Assembly (NCBI GenBank): GCA_035544675.1
Contig: DATKCA010000069.1
Coordinates: 1 to 48,090 of the forward strand
Length of the DNA: 48,090 bases
Direction of reading: 5' to 3'
DNA from: DATKCA01 sp035544675
Lineage (GTDB): Bacteria > Acidobacteriota > Thermoanaerobaculia > Gp7-AA8
In this document: positions 46,095 to 48,090 of the stretch, in pieces
Layout: each line of letters begins with the position of its first letter
How positions within the stretch are numbered: the first letter of the stretch is position 1
The notes under the pieces: generated by a model
Told to the model about the DNA's origin: nothing
What the model saw: the letters and a program-made list of their open reading frames with translations, nothing else
Databases searched by the model: none
Made by a program: the position numbers and the translations under genes

Positions 46095-47780
46095 TTAATA
46101 TCCGATCGGGACGCCGCCCAGCCGCGGATCTGACGCCCCCATGCGTGTGCCGGTTTCGGGATCGACCATGATTCCCTGGGCGTCGCCGAGGTTTCCCGGC
46201 TTCTCGCGGAATCGGTGGCCCATTCTCTCCAGGGCCGTCCGGGTGTCACCCTGCAGGTCGAACTCTTCCCAGTAGATCTCGTCGGGCAGCCACTGGTGAT
46301 GAAACCGCGCCGAGTCGATGGCCTGCTGAATATCCATCTTGAAGTCGACCACGTTGAGGATGACCTGCATGACGGTGTTGATGATGGTTGGTCCGCCCGG
46401 GCTGCCGATCGCCAGCAGCACTTTGCCGTCGCGGAGGACGATGGTCGGCGTCATCGACGACAGCGGACGCTTGCGCGGCTCAATGGCGTTGGCCTCGCCC
46501 TGGATCAGCTGATAGTCGTTCGGCACTCCCGGTTTCGACGTGAAGTCATCCATCTCGTTGTTGAGCAGGACACCCGTGCCGCGGGCGGTCACACCCGACC
46601 CGTAGCCGTCGTTGAGAGTGTAGGTGTTGGACACGACGTTACCGGCGGCATCGATCACGGTGAAGTGTGTCGTCTCGGCGGACTCGTACGGGGCCGGGTC
46701 GCCGGCCGCCACTTCCCGGCTGTCGGAGGCTTTCGCCGGATCGATCCCTTTTCGACGCTCCATCGCATAGTCTCGCGAGATCAGCGCTTCCACCGGCACC
46801 TTCACGAAGTCGCGGTCGCCGAGATGCTCGGCGCGATCGGCGAACGCGCGACGCATCACCTCTACGACGGTGTGCACGTACTTCGACGAGTGCCATCCCA
46901 TCGCCGTCAGGTCATAAGGCTCCAGCATGTTGAGCATCTCGACGAGCGCCACTCCGCCCGACGACGGCGGCGGCATGGTGACGATCTCGTGGCCGCGGTA
47001 GGTGCCGCGCAGCGGCGCGCGGACGGTCGGCTCGTACTGCTGGAGGTCTGCCAGCGTGATGATGCCGCGGCCTCGCATGTCGTTGGCGATCATGCGCGCC
47101 GTCTCGCCTTCGTAGAAATCGCGCGGATTGGTCTTGATCCGGGCCAGCACGGCCCCGAGCTGGGGCTGGATGAAGCGCTCGCCCACCTCGTAGAACCTGC
47201 CGTCGCGCTGAAAGATGCGCCGGCTCTCGCTGAACGGGGCGAGCTTCTCCGTCGTCGAGCGCGAGCGAAGGCTTCGCGCGAGATGAAACGTCACTTCGAA
47301 GCCGTCCGTGGCCAGGGAACGGGCCGGCTCGACCAGCTCCGCCCAGCTGAGCTTGCCGTGGCGCTGGTGGGCCAGCGCGAGCCCCGCCACCGTGCCGGGA
47401 ACGGCCACCGCCTTGTAGCCCTGCGTCGACAGTCCTTTCACCACGTTGCCGGCGGCGTCGAGGTACATCGTGCGCGTTGCCGCCAGCGGCGCGCGCTCTC
47501 GATAGTCGATTGCCTCGGCCGTGCCATCGGCTTTCCGGATCAGCATGAAGCCACCCCCGCCCAGGTTCCCCGCCGACGGCCAGGTGACGGCCAGGGCCAG
47601 GCCGACGGCGACCGCTGCGTCGACGGCGTTGCCCCCGCGCTTCATCACGTCCGCACCCACTCGCGACGCGATCTCGCTCGTCGATGCCACCATCGCGCTC
47701 TTCGCGCGGACCGGCTCGCGCGAGGCGGCGTGAAGGGTGGCGGTGGCGAAGAGCAGGACTGCGGCGAGTGCGCGCTTCAT
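46095..47780 (-). CDS. ggt: Gamma-glutamyltransferase
   Basis: A 561-aa Ntn hydrolase with a signal peptide (MKRALAAVLLFATATLHAA). The self-cleavage site and nucleophile Thr370 are in AETTHF, followed by the substrate loop LLNNEMDDF and the GSPGGPTIINTV strand. It transfers or hydrolyses gamma-glutamyl groups, for example of glutathione, in the periplasm. The ATG at 47780 is the start; an upstream in-frame extension is only translated heptamer repeat (YRFPVSG-like). The GGT and M20 genes probably form a peptide salvage pair. Confidence 0.94.
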   Translation of the reverse strand: MKRALAAVLLFATATLHAASREPVRAKSAMVASTSEIASRVGADVMKRGGNAVDAAVAVGLALAVTWPSAGNLGGGGFMLIRKADGTAEAIDYRERAPLAATRTMYLDAAGNVVKGLSTQGYKAVAVPGTVAGLALAHQRHGKLSWAELVEPARSLATDGFEVTFHLARSLRSRSTTEKLAPFSESRRIFQRDGRFYEVGERFIQPQLGAVLARIKTNPRDFYEGETARMIANDMRGRGIITLADLQQYEPTVRAPLRGTYRGHEIVTMPPPSSGGVALVEMLNMLEPYDLTAMGWHSSKYVHTVVEVMRRAFADRAEHLGDRDFVKVPVEALISRDYAMERRKGIDPAKASDSREVAAGDPAPYESAETTHFTVIDAAGNVVSNTYTLNDGYGSGVTARGTGVLLNNEMDDFTSKPGVPNDYQLIQGEANAIEPRKRPLSSMTPTIVLRDGKVLLAIGSPGGPTIINTVMQVILNVVDFKMDIQQAIDSARFHHQWLPDEIYWEEFDLQGDTRTALERMGHRFREKPGNLGDAQGIMVDPETGTRMGASDPRLGGVPIGY

Positions 47781-47830
47781 GACGCCGGGAAGTCTACTCG
47801 CGGCAACCGGAACCGGGAACGGGAAACCGG

Positions 47831-47907
<77 letters not shown>

Positions 47908-47910
47908 GAA

Positions 47911-47934
47911 TGGAGCGCCGGTGTCCTCACCGGC
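47911..47934 (+). repeat. TGGAGCG palindromic repeat, intergenic copy
   Basis: A 24-nt copy identical to the two tandem units inside ccmF at 16375-16422. It lies 3 nt after the heptamer array and about 50 nt before the transposase fragment. Confidence 0.88.
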
Positions 47935-47980
47935 GCCCCCGTGTGCCGCCGATCAGGACACTCGCGCCGGCGTCCTGAAT

Positions 47981-48090
47981 AGGGACCCGGAACCGGAAAC
48001 CGAGCGCCAGTTCGTCGCTGACCGACCGAACACGCTGTGGGTTGCCGACATCACGTACATCCCGACGTGGACGGACTTCTTTACCTGGCC
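47981..48090 (+). mobile_element. IS3-family transposase (OrfB) fragment, cut by the window edge
   Basis: The frame running to the last base reads RQFVADRPNTLWVADITYIP then TW, the start of the DDE integrase core of IS3 OrfB, with the first catalytic Asp in VADITYI. The N-terminal HTH part of OrfB and the OrfA gene are missing: upstream there is only repeat DNA and ggt. So the element is either truncated at its 5' end or interrupted by repeats. The 3' part lies outside the window. Confidence 0.75.

Overview
This 48 kb window is high-GC bacterial DNA from a Gram-negative, aerobically respiring heterotroph. It carries a TonB-dependent outer-membrane receptor, lipoprotein signals, a System I (Ccm) cytochrome c maturation operon, and an alternative complex III (ACIII) plus caa3-type oxidase super-operon. 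It also carries many secreted peptidases. This combination fits Acidobacteriota or a close relative best, but that placement is inference: there is no rRNA or other taxonomic marker here, and I see no tRNA, CRISPR array or phage block.

Layout. At 1-11.6 kb are an M28 peptidase, a DUF4097 protein, a PPK2 kinase, then a long minus-strand series: an SDR / glutamine-synthetase-like / aldehyde dehydrogenase / EamA set that looks like amine or polyamine catabolism, a 2-hydroxyacid dehydrogenase, a tiny membrane protein and a HEAT-repeat/cyclophilin lipoprotein. At 11.8-18.8 kb is a complete ccmABCDEFGHI operon with overlapping genes. At 18.9-21.7 kb are a proline iminopeptidase, a beta-carbonic anhydrase, an unannotated 50-aa protein with its own terminator, and a divergent cold-shock protein / RRM RNA-binding protein pair. 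At 21.8-25.2 kb is a TPP riboswitch followed by a TonB receptor, a PnuC-type permease (predicted PnuT) and a NadR-like kinase, which reads as a thiamine salvage operon. At 25.9-38.7 kb is actABCDEF, a single-helix protein, SCO, coxBACD and a small membrane protein, that is, quinol to cytochrome c to oxygen in one transcription unit. The ccm operon upstream supplies the heme attachment that ActA, ActE and CoxB need. At 38.7-48.1 kb are a MATE exporter, RmlB, a decayed MmcQ/YjbR gene, an S9 peptidase, a response regulator, an M20 dipeptidase, a gamma-glutamyltransferase and, at the right edge, part of an IS3-family transposase.

The most unusual feature is the repeat landscape. One family is a short palindrome that starts TGGAGCG (about 23-24 nt). 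It lies between genes and also inside reading frames: two tandem copies form the C-terminus of CcmF and an inverted pair forms the N-terminus of SCO. Two 55-nt segments with TGGAGCG/CGCTCCA ends occur in the same codon phase in ActB. The second class is 7-nt tandem repeats of unrelated sequence at different gene junctions, several arranged as inverted pairs that would fold into long hairpins and several supplying the first or last codons of a gene. These, together with the riboswitch-linked NadR-like kinase, are the best candidates for undescribed biology here.
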